DNA of 11,810 nt from Jimgerdemannia flammicorona (lineage: Eukaryota > Mucoromycota > Endogonomycetes > Endogonales > Endogonaceae): positions 1 to 11,810 of the forward strand of contig RBNI01006042.1 of NCBI GenBank assembly GCA_003990745.1, read 5' to 3'. Positions within the stretch are counted from its first letter, which is position 1, and each line of letters starts with the position of its first letter. Positions 8,976-11,810 of this stretch are shown here, in pieces. Position numbers and translations under genes: made by a program. The notes below the pieces were generated by a model. The model worked only from the letters and a program-made list of their open reading frames with translations. It ran no database searches and had not been told where the DNA came from.

Positions 8976-10633
8976 AAGAGAAGTAATTACTTTAAGACTT
9001 GCCAACTACTCAGTATTAGAAAGATCTCAACCAGATTATACAGAAAGTCCTGCCAGAGTTTTTAATGAGCTTATATAATAACTTGAAGACCTCATTGAAC
9101 AAGTCTGATTTTCTGCAGAAGTTCTACCAATTTCATCTATTAAATCTCTCCCACCAGCTATCACAGAACAAGAAGACCAAAGAGTAGACCCTTCAAAAAT
9201 ACCTGGACCTATTCTATCTTGCCCAAGATCTCTAACACCATCCTCAGGATATTCAAGTGTTCTAAATTCCAGCAACAATTTAGAAAGTAAACTAGAATCT
9301 GAATCTGAATCAGAACCAGAATCTGAACTAGAGTCAGAATCAGAACCAGAATTAAAATCAGAAGATAGTGATGATTAAATAGCAAACCTACTGCCAACTT
9401 TTGCAGGATACTCTAAAGAAGACTCAAGAGAATTTCTTGATAGAATTGAAGAAATTGCAGCTCTGAAGAACCTTACTCCTGAAAGGAAAATTGCCATCTA
9501 TAAGACCTAACTCAGAGAACCAGTCAAAGAAATTTTCACCTGAGCAAGGAATGATCTAAACTCAGACCTTAAAGCAGCCATCAATATAGCACCAACTTGG
9601 CTAGCAGAGTATGAAGCCATGACCTATTGACTTATTGAAAAATATACAAAAAATGAGACCCACTACAAAGCTCAAGAATCCATCATGAAAATAAAGATAA
9701 ATCTTAGAGAATCACCCAGAACATTCTTTATAAGAATTTAGAAGAGAATATATACAGTTAGGTTCAATGCTACCAACCAAGACATTATAGGTCCAATAAT
9801 CTTTATGAATGGAATTCTGCCAAATATTACTCAGTATATCTGTACTCTAGACATCAGAAGATCTGAGGAATAAGTAGATGCAGCCTAAGGATTTTTTGAT
9901 ATTAGACAAGGAACTACCTGGAGTGATCATAATAAGAAGAATGACAAAAAAGACATTCTGGTCAAAGCCCTGTAAGGACTCCTCTAAGAACAGGAAAGAT
10001 CTGAAGAAAGAAGGCCAGCCAAAGAAGGAAAAAAGGATAGAAGCAAAATTCAAGACCTCAGTTCTAAGTTGGACTGATTGATTAAATAGATTGAAAAACT
10101 CACTACATGTAAAAATCAGAGTTATCAATAAGATAACAGAGAATATCCACCACAGAGGAGCTAAGGTTATCTACTTAGAGATAACAGAAGTTACCAGTAA
10201 GAAGAAAGAAAATACTCTATCTAAAACAGAGCTCAAGTCCAATGCTTCTACTGTAGATAGTTTGGATACTATACCACTAAATATAATAATAAAAGAAGTG
10301 ACTAAAGGAACTCAGAGTTATCAAACCAAAGGAATGAAACCCAGTATAAGAAGACTGAAGCCCATTCTGTTGAAGACTTTAAAGAGGAAAATAATAGTGA
10401 AGACTATAGTGATCTGGACTTGTACCTAGCCAAAATTATCATAAGAAAGACAGTCTACCTAGTAGAGAAAAGGAAGAGACCTATAGGAAGATCATTCAGG
10501 AATACTAGTAGAAAAATTCAAGAGAAAGATAAAGAATATAAAGAGGAGTAAGTAGAAATACCTCCCTAGTCTCTCTTACCTTTTGTTTCTGAAACAAATG
10601 AGCTACTCTTAGAGGATGAAGAAATGAATATCG
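8976..10633 (+). pseudogene. Degraded Gypsy-type gag (capsid and nucleocapsid) with 22 in-frame stops
   Basis: One frame runs from at least 8977 to 10633 with no frameshift, but with 14 TAA, 4 TAG and 4 TGA codons. In order: an N-terminal segment LRLANYSVLE (8992-9021), a Glu/Ser-rich stretch (9295-9375), a capsid-like segment with FAGYSKEDSREFLDRIEE (from 9400), TFFIRI (9724), a basic region (9990-10060), a retroviral-type zinc knuckle and a charged tail with EDYSDLD. The knuckle starts CFYC (10243-10254), but its expected His is Tyr (TAC, 10267) and its last Cys is Tyr (TAT, 10282). Gag would form the particle that carries the element's RNA. An ATG at 8959 is in frame but lies in the tail of the repeat; the original start may be the ATA at 7765, upstream of the insertion. 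Clearly non-functional. Confidence 0.8.
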
Positions 10634-11810
10634 CCCCTTTCTCCACTACCTTACTGGTTATAATGGTTTGGTAGGCAACCTTCCAAGTCCACTTTCTACA
10701 ATTATTACACCCTCTACCTCGGGTTGGTTTGCTGTACCTATTGCAGGGCAGTGAGAGGGAGGGAATGGTGATGAGTTGCCCCTTTATCAGTGTCAGATCA
10801 GTGTCTTCTCTACTTTTTCATGGTTTCTAGTACCTTCGGCTGTATCTGGAGTGCATCTGTTTTGGTGCAGTGCCTTCTTCCTTTTGCCATCACTAACAAG
10901 GTACTGTCTTGGTGTGTCTTAGACTATATAGAGAGTCAACTGACCTTGGGCATCAAGTGCTTAGTGTAGGTTACTTACAGGTCCTCAGTACCTATGATAG
11001 GGCCCTTTGGCTTTGGTGAGCTTCCCAGTAAGCATGGTTCTGGCATAGGTAACTGCTTTTCGGATATTGTCAGAATGGGAGGAGAGATGGCTGTTACAGA
11101 TAGGAGGAAGGATGATAATGATAAATCAGTAAGGTGCCAGGCTGGGGATAGTCATCAGGGCTGGGGTGGGTGCTGCTTCAGTGGGGCCTTTTGATTGATG
11201 CAGCACAGTTAGGTAGTAGGTGTTACTCTTGGCTTCTTTTGGCGATTTGGCAGGTTGGGCTCTGGTCATTAGAGGGGGTTGGGGGACCAGAGACTATCCA
11301 TTTCAGGTATCTTGGCTACACTCAACTGGAACTGAGAGCTGATACAGCAAAATGATCGAGGCCCACAGGCTTGAGTAGTGGGGTATTGGGGGTCTCCTCC
11401 TGCCTCATGTATAAGTTCTTTACTCACCTCAACTGGGAGAACCAGGCCCTACTCACCATGTTGTGCTTTGATAGGAGGTTTTCTTTGCCTGTCATTCTCT
11501 TTGGGGTGGCAGGAGCTATTCTATTCAGCTTAGGTATGACCTTGTACATATATTGGGTTCTCGGGTGTGCACTTTTGATCATTGGCATATGGCTGGGTTT
11601 CCCCTAGTGGTAGGAAGAGTATGGTGTGCAGAATGAGGTATGGGCCACTATAGGCCTTACTGCATCTGGCATGGTCAAGCTGCTGAACAATAGCTAGCCT
11701 AGGTTAATAGGGGGGCAGTGCTTGATGGGTGGTGGGGGAGGGTTTTGGCCTATATAGTCTAGGTTTCCTTCTAATAAAAATCTGCAGGACATTGAGTCCG
11801 TTAAAAAAAA
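10634..11810 (+). repeat. 1.18 kb non-coding repeat, copy 2, running to the window end
   Basis: A direct copy of 7782-8977, starting CCCCTTTCTCCACTACC and ending AATAAA then GAGTCCGTT and eight A residues at 11803-11810, where the window stops. It lacks the 82-bp duplication of copy 1. One 78-codon frame (11371-11607) encodes a hydrophobic peptide, but copy 1 does not keep it, so it is not credited as a gene. The true 3' boundary cannot be seen. Confidence 0.85.

Larger units (their letters stand above)
7782..8977 (+). repeat. 1.18 kb non-coding repeat, copy 1, ending in AATAAA and A8
   Basis: This copy matches 10634-11810 in direct orientation over its whole length with many substitutions and several indels. 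Shared landmarks are CTACCTTACTGGTTA near the start, GTGATGAGTTGCCC, TTTTGGTGCAG, GTCATCAGGGCT, GGCCTATATAGTCTAGG and the AATAAA plus A-run at the end. It is clearly richer in G, C and CpG than its surroundings. The only open frames are short and not shared by the two copies, so I see no protein. It is either a polyadenylated retroposon without coding capacity (favoured) or an LTR. The exact 5' edge is between 7782 and 7788. Confidence 0.85.
7770..8987. repeat. 12-bp direct repeat flanking the first A-tailed repeat (possible target-site duplication)
   Basis: AAGAGAAGTAAT occurs at 7770-7781 and again at 8976-8987, immediately outside the first 1.18 kb repeat and directly after its A-run. In both places it is in frame with REVI of the gag N-terminus. 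A polyadenylated retroposon inserted into gag would leave exactly this pattern. The word is purine-rich, so chance matching is somewhat more likely than for random sequence. Confidence 0.55.
6454..11810 (+). mobile_element. Ty3/Gypsy-type LTR retrotransposon, 5' half, plus strand, with nested insertions
   Basis: An LTR at 6454-7628 in plus orientation is followed by a primer-binding-site candidate at 7631, a leader of about 130 bp and a gag reading frame that resumes at 8976 after an insertion. This is the standard 5' order of an LTR retrotransposon. It appears to be the same family as the minus-strand half next door because their LTRs match. Its pol and 3' LTR would lie past the window end, if they exist. 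The alternative, that gag belongs to a separate element whose LTRs are the 1.18 kb direct repeats, cannot be excluded. Confidence 0.5.

Noticed and set aside
9209..9397. 62-codon minus-strand frame rich in Leu and Ile
   Set aside because: It is the complement of the Glu/Ser-rich stretch of gag.
8976..10633. Possible alternative genetic code with TAA/TAG read as Gln
   Set aside because: The host genes here end in TAA and TGA and have no internal stops after splicing, CAA and CAG codons remain in gag, and other conserved residues are also lost by transitions.
11371..11607. 78-codon frame in repeat copy 2 encoding two possible membrane segments
   Set aside because: The matching region of repeat copy 1 does not keep the frame, and no known family is recognised.

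Overview
The window looks like a fungal nuclear contig. The host genes carry short GT-AG introns (70 to 137 bp), some exons are only 23 to 26 bp, and the flanking sequence holds decayed Ty3/Gypsy-type retrotransposons with strong C-to-T type mutation. The phylum cannot be settled from the sequence; the dense introns make a yeast unlikely.

Region 1 (1-2916) holds two ordinary plus-strand, intron-rich genes. The first is the C-terminal third of an M3-family zinc metallopeptidase (thimet oligopeptidase/saccharolysin type), cut by the left window edge, with eight introns visible. After 167 bp comes a complete six-exon gene for a 280-residue SRR1-like protein. Both become continuous, family-like proteins only after splicing, so the simple open frames here are exon fragments.

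Region 2 (3115-7628) is AT-rich and almost free of CpG. It has two diverged copies of a roughly 1.2 kb sequence in opposite orientation (3115-4388 and 6454-7628). I read these as long terminal repeats (LTRs) of one Gypsy-type family. Between them, on the minus strand, is a broken pol with the RNase H end, integrase (HHCC zinc finger, DDE core, GPY/F module) and an acidic tail. Reverse transcriptase is missing. The simplest model is two half-elements joined head to head: element 1 on the minus strand (RNase H, integrase, 3' LTR) and element 2 on the plus strand starting with its 5' LTR at 6454.

Region 3 (7629-11810) continues element 2: a primer-binding-site candidate just after the LTR, a short leader, then a gag pseudogene with 22 in-frame stops but no frameshift (8976-10633). 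Two direct copies of a less AT-rich, roughly 1.18 kb, non-coding sequence (7782-8977 and 10634 to the window end) flank this gag. Each ends in AATAAA followed by eight A residues. They could be the LTRs of a gag-only element, but the A-tails and a 12-bp direct repeat around the first copy favour two nested insertions of a polyadenylated retroposon. No functional mobile-element protein, RNA gene or CRISPR array was found.
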